This document shows, one piece after another, positions 8,700-17,400 of a stretch of 64,000 bases of DNA. Below the pieces are notes generated by a model. That model had not been told where the DNA came from. It worked only from the letters and a program-made list of their open reading frames with translations, and did no database searches. Source of the DNA: Prevotella sp. (lineage in GTDB: Bacteria > Bacteroidota > Bacteroidia > Bacteroidales > Bacteroidaceae); assembly GCA_017618275.1 (NCBI GenBank), contig JAFZUS010000103.1:36593-100592 (forward strand). Direction: 5' to 3'. Numbering within the stretch: the first letter of the stretch is position 1; the number at the start of each line of letters is the position of its first letter. The position numbers and the translations under genes were made by a program.

Positions 8700-9485
8700 T
8701 TATTCAGACGGTTTTCCTTCTCGATAAAATTTTTGAATACTTTCCTTCCAGATGAACTCAAATCCCCACTGACCAGCGAGACGTACAACGGTACGCATGA
8801 AACGGTCGCATTCATCCCAACAGTAGCGCGTCTTAGAGTATGGCGAGAGCAAGCCAATACGAAACTCCTCACAATAGCCAGCACTATCCATAATCATTTC
8901 GAGCGATGATCTGAAATCGATAACCGGCTCAATAGATGCCCACGTATGGAAACCATACTCATGCAAATGACGCATGGCATCCATGCGCATGATATTGCTG
9001 GGTGCATTCGGCTCCAGTTCGTTATGTCCGGTCAATGTGAATCCCAGATGCAACAGGTCACGATATGGATGCCACGAGCCCAGCACATAGTCCAAAGCCA
9101 CCCAATGCACATCTTTCGTCAGGATAAACACCGGAACACCATGCTCTAAGGCATAGAGCGAACAGCGGAATGTCAGTTCCAAAGTCTCAGGAAGGCATGG
9201 GTCAGTACTGAAAGAGAAGAAAATGCCACCGTCAGTCTTAAACTGCTCCTGGTAGGAATCCACTTCTTTACAGAAGCGTCGGTAAGCCTTCTCTTCAGTA
9301 CCACCCACTTTCTTCTCAATCTCAGGCACGGCACCACCGAGCTGCTTTCCCATCGGGCCACGACGCAGGTAGCAATAAGTACACTGATGACGGCAACCTT
9401 TATACAGATTGCAACCCCATACGGCATACTCCGCTGCGGGGCCTTCCGGCTTATAAATGGCACGATGGGCGAGAGGTCGTTTCAT
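8700..9485 (-). CDS. Radical SAM protein of the spore-photoproduct-lyase-like (SPL) group
   Basis: 261 residues. The cluster-binding motif is GCRHQCTYCY (Cys31, Cys35, Cys38), the CxxxCxxC of radical SAM enzymes, followed by the family blocks FFSFSTDPCLPE, VPVFILTKD, LLHLGFTLTG and TWASIEPVIDF. SPL-like radical SAM proteins repair or modify nucleic acids in a radical reaction using S-adenosylmethionine, and many phages carry one whose substrate is unknown. Its place among thyX, methylase and primase genes supports a role in DNA modification or repair. Confidence 0.85.
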   Translation of the reverse strand: MKRPLAHRAIYKPEGPAAEYAVWGCNLYKGCRHQCTYCYLRRGPMGKQLGGAVPEIEKKVGGTEEKAYRRFCKEVDSYQEQFKTDGGIFFSFSTDPCLPETLELTFRCSLYALEHGVPVFILTKDVHWVALDYVLGSWHPYRDLLHLGFTLTGHNELEPNAPSNIMRMDAMRHLHEYGFHTWASIEPVIDFRSSLEMIMDSAGYCEEFRIGLLSPYSKTRYCWDECDRFMRTVVRLAGQWGFEFIWKESIQKFYREGKPSE

Positions 9486-9506
9486 ACCTATTTATCATAA
9501 TTATTA

Positions 9507-10400
9507 TTATAGTAACGTCGAGCTTTCACCGCCATAGACCCGCATCTGGGGTAAAATGACATCGTGGATCTGCTGTGCAGCGATGTGCGCATTGGGGTGC
9601 GGTTTACCGGTTTCACCCGTCAGACGCAGACGCATGATATTGCGCCACTCAAACACGTTGTAAGTGTAAGCCACACGGGTAGCGGCATCGAGACAGAGGA
9701 ACCCACGCGCATCCTGTGCGGGCAGTCCCAGACGGAGGCCCAGCATATAGCACCATTCCGACATCTTCCAACCGACACGCGCCAGCAGCTTCTTCGACCA
9801 GTGCGCACACTCATACCAATGCGGCAGACAGATGGTGATGCCACCACGCTTGCCAAAGTTGACATATCGTGTCGATTGCTCGGCGATATTGTTGGGCGAA
9901 GTGCGGTTCAGCTCTCTCGAAGTAGATATCTGTGTAGTCACACAGACGGTATAACGAATGAGTGCGAAGGCCGTCGGGAAATTCAACTCCTTAGCCTTGG
10001 CCACAAAGTCCTGGAGCGTCACCTCGTATGGTTTCAGTTCCTTGGCGATGGCCTTTGCATCCATCAGGAAATGACGGTTTGTAGAGACAAAGAAGGTACG
10101 CTCCTTTTTTCTTCTTATCCTTATGGTAGCGGATGCACACATAAGGGGTGTTATTGAGGGCCGTAATGAGCCACAAGGGAAACACGCTGTTGTCTGGTTC
10201 ACCTTCACAGCAAAGACGAAATAGGCGCTGCCATGTCGGAACATCGACAGGTGCTTACGCTTCAGCAACATGTCGCAGAAGTCCTCTGCGCTTTTCTGGC
10301 CACCCTCGGAGGCGTAGCACAGACGGGCAGCACGAGCCACCTGTTCCTGCCAAACCTCCGGAGAGGGCCAAAGTTCAACTGTAGGTTTTATTAATTGCAT
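9507..10400 (-). CDS. thyX: Flavin-dependent thymidylate synthase ThyX with an internal out-of-frame segment
   Basis: 297 residues. The ThyX core is clear from RKHLSMFRHGSAYFVF and from NNIAEQSTRYVNF, the region of the RHRx7S signature, here with a degenerate SRELNRTSP in place of RHR. The enzyme makes dTMP from dUMP with methylene-folate and FAD. Residues 66-99 (10103-10205) read as poor protein in this frame, but another frame there gives NSVFPLWLITALNN and YVCIRYHKDKKKK, which joins smoothly on both sides. One missing G near 10205 and one extra A in the A6 run near 10105 would explain it. Either the gene is damaged or the assembly has two indels. Confidence 0.8.
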   Translation of the reverse strand: MQLIKPTVELWPSPEVWQEQVARAARLCYASEGGQKSAEDFCDMLLKRKHLSMFRHGSAYFVFAVKVNQTTACFPCGSLRPSITPLMCASATIRIRRKKERTFFVSTNRHFLMDAKAIAKELKPYEVTLQDFVAKAKELNFPTAFALIRYTVCVTTQISTSRELNRTSPNNIAEQSTRYVNFGKRGGITICLPHWYECAHWSKKLLARVGWKMSEWCYMLGLRLGLPAQDARGFLCLDAATRVAYTYNVFEWRNIMRLRLTGETGKPHPNAHIAAQQIHDVILPQMRVYGGESSTLL

Positions 10401-10416
10401 ATCAATCGTTGAAAAG

Positions 10417-11448
10417 TTAATATCCTCTGAGAGTTATTCCCGCATCCTTACAGCGGGCAAAGAAATACGCTATCGAGATCTTATCCGGACTGGAATTGTA
10501 CTTGAACTTTTCTTCCACATCCTTTGCATTATACTTTGACACATTGATACGGCTCACGCGGTCAAAGAACTCGAATCCGTAGGGTGCCGGAAGGTTGGCC
10601 AACGACAGGCCCACACGAAACCACACATCGTAGTCATTCACGATGTCGGTATTGGTACGCTCCAGCAGCTCTACCATCCGGCGCACACGCTCAACCAACT
10701 GGTCGTCACTCTCGCCACTGCTGCTATACACCGCTGCCTTCGGAGCCAACACCTGTTCGCTGGTCTCTAAGCACACACCGGCATAAGCCAGGGCATGTTC
10801 ATTGATATAGGGATCGGAGTCATACGAAGCAAAGCGTATGCGAGTCACGTCACCACACTTACGGTCTATCTGGATGCCCAGCGCCGAGTACTCGCGCAGC
10901 AGGGCCTTGAACTGTTCCTTATGGTATTGCGGATAGAGCAACGGAATGAGAGCGAAGTAGCCGGTACCGCTGCACGACTTCATCAGCAGCGCCACTTCAG
11001 GACGGTGGCGAAGGGTACGCAGAATGCTCTTCATATCGCCCAGGCTCTCGTTATCCTGATGATCGATGTCTATGCAGAGGAATCCCGTATGCTGTGCCAG
11101 ATGCGACCCACGACGCGACACCATTTCCTTCACTATGAACTTCTCACCCGTCCGGCGGTTGGTCTTTTCCACCTCCACCTCTCGCGGCTCAAAGAGTCCG
11201 GAGAGCGTAGCGCCTGGAAGGAACTGCTTGGTCTCGCGGTATTCGTCAGATGCCTTCGCAGCCTTCTCGCCCATCGTCTCTACCATGCCACGCAACTTCT
11301 CAACCACAGGCTGCCAGCGATCCGTCATACAGAACTCGCGGATGGTCATCGACTGGATGATCTCACCCGTTTCCATATCTACGAAGCGCCCGACGTTATC
11401 CTTCGCGTCAGTATAGACAGAACACATGCGGTCGAAAATGGAGTCCAT
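10417..11448 (-). CDS. BT4734-like (VirE N-terminal) primase with PriCT-2 domain
   Basis: 343 residues. The first two thirds match the BT4734/VirE_N family of archaeo-eukaryotic primase relatives found in Bacteroidetes elements: FLCIDIDHQD holds the paired aspartates (127 and 129) expected to bind metal, followed by LLMKSCSGTGYFALIPL and a RIRFASYDSDPYIN block. The last 90 residues (LVERVRRMVELLE to FFARCKDAGI) fit PriCT-2, a helical domain that follows such primases. It likely makes primers for phage or plasmid DNA synthesis. A second, DnaG-like primase fused to a helicase lies at 24-28 kb. Confidence 0.85.
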   Translation of the reverse strand: MDSIFDRMCSVYTDAKDNVGRFVDMETGEIIQSMTIREFCMTDRWQPVVEKLRGMVETMGEKAAKASDEYRETKQFLPGATLSGLFEPREVEVEKTNRRTGEKFIVKEMVSRRGSHLAQHTGFLCIDIDHQDNESLGDMKSILRTLRHRPEVALLMKSCSGTGYFALIPLLYPQYHKEQFKALLREYSALGIQIDRKCGDVTRIRFASYDSDPYINEHALAYAGVCLETSEQVLAPKAAVYSSSGESDDQLVERVRRMVELLERTNTDIVNDYDVWFRVGLSLANLPAPYGFEFFDRVSRINVSKYNAKDVEEKFKYNSSPDKISIAYFFARCKDAGITLRGY

Positions 11449-11451
11449 TAC

Positions 11452-11844
11452 CTATTTATTATTATAATAGTTGTAATAGTTATGCCACTTAGCCCAGGCC
11501 CATTCCACCAGAATATTGATGAGCCATGCCAGACAGAAACCGAGACCCATCAGCCAGAAGCCACGCCAGAACCAATACGACATAACAAAACACAGGGTAC
11601 CAAGAAACAGGTGTACCAATGTCTCTACGGGGTAATCCTTATGGAAGTAGCCCTTGCGCCATTTCCAGTCTTTGTCTGGCGACTCATCCTTACTGTACTG
11701 ATAGGATATCAGACCTGCGGTAGCCATCGAACCAATGAACATGCCGACAGGTAACGTCCAACCACCACCGAGGATACCCAGCGCGATCACCGTCAACAGC
11801 GACATCAACAATACCCAATTCAGGATAACGAGATAGATTTTCAT
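11452..11844 (-). CDS. Small multi-pass membrane protein
   Basis: 130 residues with three or four hydrophobic segments (about residues 3-26, 30-50, 76-92 and 96-116) and a tyrosine/asparagine-rich tail. It is the first gene after the promoter at 11.9 kb and lies 3 bases before the primase gene, so it leads the early-type operon. Size and topology would suit a holin, but holins are usually placed with lysis genes, so I leave the role open. Confidence 0.65.
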   Translation of the reverse strand: MKIYLVILNWVLLMSLLTVIALGILGGGWTLPVGMFIGSMATAGLISYQYSKDESPDKDWKWRKGYFHKDYPVETLVHLFLGTLCFVMSYWFWRGFWLMGLGFCLAWLINILVEWAWAKWHNYYNYYNNK

Positions 11845-11881
11845 AAGCGTTTCACCTTATATGATATTTGTTATTCGCGGA

Positions 11882-11912
11882 CAAAGTTAAACATAATATT
11901 TGAATAGACAAA
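11882..11912 (-). promoter_or_regulatory. Bacteroidales promoter for the 1-11.8 kb operon
   Basis: On the minus strand TTTG (11909-11912) and TAACTTTG (11882-11889) are separated by exactly 19 bases, the canonical Bacteroidales -33/-7 pair. The spacer holds TTCAAATATTATG, also found in the plus promoter at 31.35 kb, so the two may share a regulator. Confidence 0.85.
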
Positions 11913-12438
11913 ATAAAAATCTATTTAATTTCTTATATCGTGTAAGTTTTAACATTTGAACACAATCGGAGCCACCAAATAATCCGTTTTCGAGGTCGAG
12001 GAAATTTTCTCCCTGACCAGGGATATTTTCTCCTTTTAAACCTCAAAACTACTTTTTGCAGCCCGAATCCCCAATTTCTGTAAAGTCAAAAACGGGGAAA
12101 AAAGTTATCGAAAGTTCTGAAAAGATTTCAAAAGGAGATTTTGAAATCGCTTTAACTCGCTGAAAATCAGACATAAACATTGGTAAAAAGTTATTTTTTC
12201 CTTTTTTCTAAAAAACTTAGTACACACGGGAAGAAAAATAGAAAACGGAATTTATGACAAAAATTCCATGAAAACCGCTCGCTTTATGCCACCTCCCCTC
12301 GCCCCCAAGTATCTGATAATCAAAGGAGAAAGTGGAACTTTCGCTTTGTTGCTCAATTTCTTTTAGGGTACGGGATTTCTATCTCTATCAGAGAGAAATT
12401 TTTTCTCAAAATATATATGAGGTATGCGAAAAACCATC
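11913..12438. other. Gene-free AT-rich stretch
   Basis: About 525 bases with no credible gene on either strand. It holds short repeated phrases (ATTTTCTCC twice near 12010-12035) and long A/T runs. I see no tRNA, origin iteron or promoter here. Confidence 0.5.
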
Positions 12439-12503
12439 ATTTTCTCCTTTTGGCCCTCTGGAAATGCCCAGGAATGCCCTAAATAGAGGGAAAGGAGAAA
12501 AAT
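12439..12503. repeat. Imperfect inverted repeat
   Basis: TTTTCTCCTTT...CCCTCT on the left (12439-12459) pairs with AGAGGG.AAAGGAGAAAA on the right (12485-12503). The arms would form a stem of about 18 pairs with a 25-base loop, just upstream of the plus promoter. It may be an operator or a terminator. Confidence 0.55.
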
Positions 12504-12536
12504 ATTAATTCATCCTTGAAATTTCCTTGAATATCT

Positions 12537-12568
12537 TTTGGTAGTTTCAGGGATTTTTCGTACCTTTG
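12537..12568 (+). promoter_or_regulatory. Bacteroidales promoter with no protein gene downstream
   Basis: TTTG (12537-12540), 20 bases, TACCTTTG (12561-12568). Transcription would start near 12575 and run into the structured region at 12.6-12.8 kb, where no plus-strand reading frame is credible. This is the main reason for proposing a non-coding RNA. Confidence 0.75.
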
Positions 12569-12574
12569 TACCCA

Positions 12575-12776
12575 GTATTAAATTGGGGTATTATGCCCTA
12601 ATTACATTAGTTCAGAGAGGTGGCGGTGCCACCATTTTGATTACTACCGTAGGTGCGGAGTAAGATTACTACCGTAGGTGCGGGAAAGCGCGAGATTTAG
12701 ATTACCTTGGTGGCGGGAAAGCCGCGAGAGGGATATATGATAAGCGAGGGCCACGTCTCACGACGTAGGCCCTCGA
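12575..12776 (+). ncRNA. Candidate structured non-coding RNA
   Basis: A GC-rich island in AT-rich DNA behind a good plus promoter. Visible stems: GGTGGC-GGT-GCCACC (12619-12633); two GGGAAA-loop hairpins with different but complementary stems, GCG/CGC near 12680-12692 and GGC/GCC near 12712-12723; and a strong closing hairpin CGAGGGCC/GGCCCTCG (12745-12775) with an inner ACGT/ACGT. Three modules begin GATTAC (12639, 12664, 12700), the first two being identical over 20 bases. The change of stem pairs between the repeated hairpins favours a folded RNA. No known RNA family was recognised, and the end is uncertain. Confidence 0.5.
12639..12717 (+). repeat. Three GATTAC-led repeat modules
   Basis: Two identical copies of GATTACTACCGTAGGTGCGG (12639-12658 and 12664-12683) and a diverged third (12700-12717, GATTACCTTGGTGGCGGG). 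They lie within the candidate RNA. Confidence 0.8.
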
Positions 12777-12906
12777 ACGATTACTATACATAAACAGATG
12801 TATGTAATACAAGATTTTACTAATACTTAACCTAAAACTAATCTACTAACTACTAACTAAAAAATTCAAATATCATAATGAAGAATGCCCATCCGCTGAT
12901 GGTGCA

Positions 12907-14151
12907 TTAAGGTTTAGAGATAATGATAGAACTGTTGGTTCCACCGAATCCGAAGGCGTTGCACAGCACATAGTCAATGTTGGTCACGGTCGGCTTGGTA
13001 GGAATATTCAGACGTGCGGCTGCTGGTTCCGGCTGTTCCAGATTGATATGCGGAGCCACAAAACCACCCTGCATCTGAATAAGTGCATAGACCACCTGTG
13101 ATACACCCGACATCCAGCACTCATGGCCTGTCAAACACTTCGTAGAGACCACGAAGGGATTGCCGATAGGTTTCCCTACCCCACATGTATATTTCGGCAG
13201 CCAGAGCGACAACGACAGCAGCGCATCGGCTTCAGCATGGTCGCCATCCTGTGTAGAGGTGGCATGTGACATAATCATCGATAACTGCTCCGGATTGATG
13301 TCGGCATCCTGAATGGCGTTGCTCATGCAGCGAAAGATACTCTCTGCTGAAGGCGTAACAATGTCAGGCGACGTACAGAAGCCATAACCGCGAACCGTGG
13401 CCATGGGTTTACGATTACCCATAGCGGCATGCTCGGCGCTCTCCAGGATAACACAGGCAGCGCCACCGCTCGGCACCAGACCATCGCGGGCTGCATCGAA
13501 TGGACGGCTTGCATTCTCAGGATCATCGGCACGCTGTGAGAAGATACCAAGCGCATCAAACGACGTATAAGCATGCAGCCCTACCTCCTGAGCACCCACC
13601 ACGATACACGCATCCACCTGTCCGCTACGGATGAGCGACAGCGCCAGTCCGACGGCATGACCACCACCGGCACAAGCGGCAGAGACCGTCAGCGAGATAC
13701 CACCGATGCCGAAGACAGAGGCCAGCGCCATTGACACCGTTGAGTTCAGCGAACGGAACACCGCGCCAGCACCCAGACGGCGCGAGTCGTGATGCAAGCG
13801 CATGATATCCTCCACCTCTGCCAGTTCACAGGCCGTCGAATCGTTGCTGACTATCAGCCCTACCCGATGGCGGTCAGTGATGGGCGCTTGCTCCAGGGCC
13901 TGTTTCACGGCCATATACGCATAGCGGCCTGCCTCCGACAGACACATACGCTGCGAACGGCGCAAGCCTTCATGCGACAGATCCGGCACAGGCACGATAC
14001 CCGTCAATGGCGACTGGTAGCCGTACTCCGTGCGTCGTGGGTCAGCACCGATACCAGAACGTCCCAGGCGTAGCGACTGCTCCACAGCCTTCACATCCTC
14101 GCCGATACAGCTCCAGATGCCCATGCCGGTGATGACTACTCTCTGTTGCAT
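12907..14151 (-). CDS. Beta-ketoacyl-ACP synthase (KAS I/II-like)
   Basis: 414 residues, full length for the family. It joins an acyl group to malonyl-ACP by Claisen condensation. The catalytic set is complete: Cys160 in VSAACAGGG, His296 in SHATSTQDGD, Lys338 and His343 in TKCLTGHE, plus the C-terminal NAFGFGGTN loop. It overlaps the start of its cognate carrier protein gene by 16 bases and lies just after the tape measure gene, so it is expressed with virion genes. Ketosynthases are rare in phages. The sequence cannot tell whether it serves fatty acids, an aryl polyene or a small product. Confidence 0.93.
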   Translation of the reverse strand: MQQRVVITGMGIWSCIGEDVKAVEQSLRLGRSGIGADPRRTEYGYQSPLTGIVPVPDLSHEGLRRSQRMCLSEAGRYAYMAVKQALEQAPITDRHRVGLIVSNDSTACELAEVEDIMRLHHDSRRLGAGAVFRSLNSTVSMALASVFGIGGISLTVSAACAGGGHAVGLALSLIRSGQVDACIVVGAQEVGLHAYTSFDALGIFSQRADDPENASRPFDAARDGLVPSGGAACVILESAEHAAMGNRKPMATVRGYGFCTSPDIVTPSAESIFRCMSNAIQDADINPEQLSMIMSHATSTQDGDHAEADALLSLSLWLPKYTCGVGKPIGNPFVVSTKCLTGHECWMSGVSQVVYALIQMQGGFVAPHINLEQPEPAAARLNIPTKPTVTNIDYVLCNAFGFGGTNSSIIISKP

Positions 14152-14399
14152 GCGTCAGGGTTTAAGGTGATGACAGCCTGCACCAGGTCTCTCAGGGTGC
14201 GGGTATTCTTGGCATTGTTCATGTCGAGCTTCACGCCAAACTGTGTTTCCACAGCCAGGATGAAGTCAAGAGTGTCGAGAGAGTCGAGATTCAAATCCTC
14301 CTGCAAGCGCGTATCGAGGGTTATCTCCTCCTGGGGAGGCATCGTGTCGAATAGTTTGATTAGCAGATCGACAATGTAAGGGAAAAGTTTTTCTTCCAT
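14136..14399 (-). CDS. Acyl carrier protein
   Basis: 87 residues, acidic and helical. Ser40 in DLNLDSLDTLDF is the attachment site for 4'-phosphopantetheine; the host AcpS or Sfp-type transferase would have to load it, as no such gene is in the window. The neighbouring ketosynthase overlaps its 3' end, so the two form a pair that holds and extends an acyl chain. No malonyl transferase, ketoreductase or dehydratase is seen, so host enzymes must complete any cycle. Confidence 0.92.
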   Translation of the reverse strand: MEEKLFPYIVDLLIKLFDTMPPQEEITLDTRLQEDLNLDSLDTLDFILAVETQFGVKLDMNNAKNTRTLRDLVQAVITLNPDACNRE

Positions 14400-14430
14400 A
14401 AATTCATCAATTCATTAAAACATTAATTCA

Positions 14431-17400
14431 TTACTTTTTCTTATTCCACAAACGGGAGCCAGAGTAGCGACCCATAAACTGAGCACCGTCCTCGGCTTCC
14501 TCGGCAATACCGCCACGTCCGTACTTATTCACATGCAAGCCATTCTTCTGCAACAGCAACATCATAGCCGTAAACTCAGTGATGGCTCCGCGCAACTGCT
14601 GCACATCCTCCTGGGAGAGCGAGGGAGCGGCGGCGGCATCAGTACCGGCCATGCCCTCAGCAAAGTCGGCGAGGTTGCCCTCATCATACATTCGATAGTG
14701 CATACCTGAGCGGTTCTTATCGAACTTCACGATCTCGTTCATCAGGTCGGGTCTGTTCATCATCATCGCCTGAGTGGTCTCACGTCCGATGACCATTTCA
14801 GGGCCTTTTTCACCCACGACGGCGGGCTGTCCGTTTACCATGGTCGATATAGGCTTAGTCAACAGACCCGTCGAGAGTTTATCCACATGCTGCGTCTGAT
14901 ACACGTTACCATCGTTACCTACCACCGTCTGCGTCTGTCCCTGCTGACCGCCATTCTGACCGCCACCAAACGACTGTACGTTACCGCTGTCATAGGTCAA
15001 CATACCCGTCGCGAGTTTCACGTTCTGACCGGATGCTTCAGCACCACTATCGCTACCACCAAGGGCAGCAGAGATAGCCCACGAGAGCAATCCCATCAGC
15101 AAGGCACTGATGACGGCAATCAGAGGAATACCCCAGAAACCGAGAGTACCAATGATCTTAGCGGCACCACCGGCGATACCGAGGCTCACCTTACCCGTCG
15201 TAGCAGCTGCTTCCTCCGAGAGTTCAGTAGCGTTGGCCGTCTGATGTTGTGCCAGTCGGGTAGCATCGCTCGTAGCCTGTACCGTCTGCATAATCGTGGC
15301 GAAAGCCTGCTGGATTTGCAGCATGGTAGCCTGGTGCTGGGTCTCATCGGCTTCCTCCTGACGATAGTACAACTGGCGCTTCACACGGCGGGTCAAGTCC
15401 TCGGCAATCATCTGAATGGTCATCTTCGCGTAGGCTTTCAGCATATCCTTCGCAAGGTCACGCAGTTTGATGTTCGAGTCCTCAGTCTCGGCAATCATGT
15501 TACCCAACTTCTCGCCTACCCCTTCGGCAAAGGTAGCCAACGGCTCAGAGAATGACTGCAACAGTCCGATGCGCTCCTGGAACTTCGCGGCCACCTTATC
15601 AGCCATCGCATTCTGAGCGTCCATCATCTGACGTTTAGCCTCCGTCAGCTGCTGCTCTGATATCTTATCCTGCTGACGCAGGCGATCCATTTCCTCATAG
15701 TAGAGTTTCGCACGCTCTGCCAACAGACGATAGCGCATCACCTCTGGGTCACTCTCCATATTCCATGTGAGGCCCATCTGCTGTGCCACGCTCTTATCCG
15801 TCTCAAATCGCTGCACATAACTGCTCTCATCAGAGAGTGTCGTTGTGGTCTGGTCGATTTGCTGCACATCGGAGCGGTTATTAAATACGAAGTCGGCACG
15901 GCGCTTTGCTTCGTCGTAGGCTTTCTTTTGAGCATCGGTATAGGCATCCGACATTTCAATGAGCTTCTGATAGAACACCTGCCACTGCTGCAAGTCCATA
16001 TTCAGGATGCCAGCCAACCACGAGCCACCAACATTTTTCTCATAGTCTGGGCCAAAGAGCAATGTAAGCATAGCCTTCTGACCTTCCTCGGTCGAAACAT
16101 CGGTAGCAAACACATCAACGATATGCTCACGGGCATTCAAGAATGCCTCCTGCCACATCTTACTACGCTCGGCCACGGCAGTCTGAATATCAGCCTTATT
16201 GCCATTCTTCGAGAACTGCATCAAGTTCTGCGTCTGTCCGGCAGTCAGTTCAGCCAATCCCAGCTGCTCCATCTGACCCTCATAGTCCTTATTCACCTTG
16301 CCGGTATAGTTCTTTTCCAGCAAGAGTTTCTGGCGCTCCTGATAGGCTTGGTTTTCCTTCTTCGCATTCTGGAGTTCATTCTCGGTAGCCTTACGCCATA
16401 TCTGATCGAGCAACACCGAACCGTTCTGGCCCAACTCCTTCGAGAGGGTCGTAATCATTTCCTTCAGTTTGTCGATGTCGTTATGGATTATATCATCCAG
16501 CAGCTGTGTGCTCTGGTTGGTACCATCATCGCCCAACGGCTCGTAGAGATCCTGAATCATCGTCTCACGGAATTGCTGCCACTCGTTTTCAGTACCGGCA
16601 ATAGCCTGACGCACATTAGCCAGGGCCGAGTTCATGCGGATGGTCATGCCGTCCACAAGTTTCTTCTGCAACTGCGGATCCATACCACCCTCAGTAGCCA
16701 TTTCCGTAATAGCGGTGATTTGGCGCTCATAGTAATTCTTTACATTATCTATAATCGCCTTGGCCTTACCCTGTTCCTCCTTCATTTCAGCACGAAGGGC
16801 CTTGCGACGCTCTGCCTCTTCACGCTTACGACGGGCTGCCTCTTCCTTATCAGGTGCCTCATTGTCAAGTGTACCAGGTGACTCATCAACAGCATTGGCA
16901 ATATCCTCTTGGAATGGTTCCCACTTTTTATTGACCTTATCGAGAGCATTGGCAGTAGAATAAACCTGTGCGGCATAGCGGGTAGCAGCATAGAGCATCT
17001 TTTCCTGCTGTGTCAACTGACGGGTATTGTTCCTTACAGCACCAGCATCCGGCTCCATACCGAAACCTATCTGTGATTGGGCCGTCTTAGCATCGAAATA
17101 GGTCGTGGGCGATTTCTGGCTACGCTTGTTATACGCATCCTGGGCAATCGTACTATTGACACCAAGTTTCTTGGCGAGTTCGCGATTGATTTCCTCTACA
17201 GACTTACCAGCCTCGCGCATATCATCGACATACGCTTTCAGCCATGTACCATTGTAAGCCGTACCACCTGCCTGCTGGTCGTATTCAGTCAGTCGGTCGG
17301 CCTGCCAACCGATACGCGGTGCCACCTGCTTCTCAATGTCCTTTTCCTTCATCTGGAGGGCGATCTTCGCACGCATCTGCTTCACTACCTCCTTATAGGC

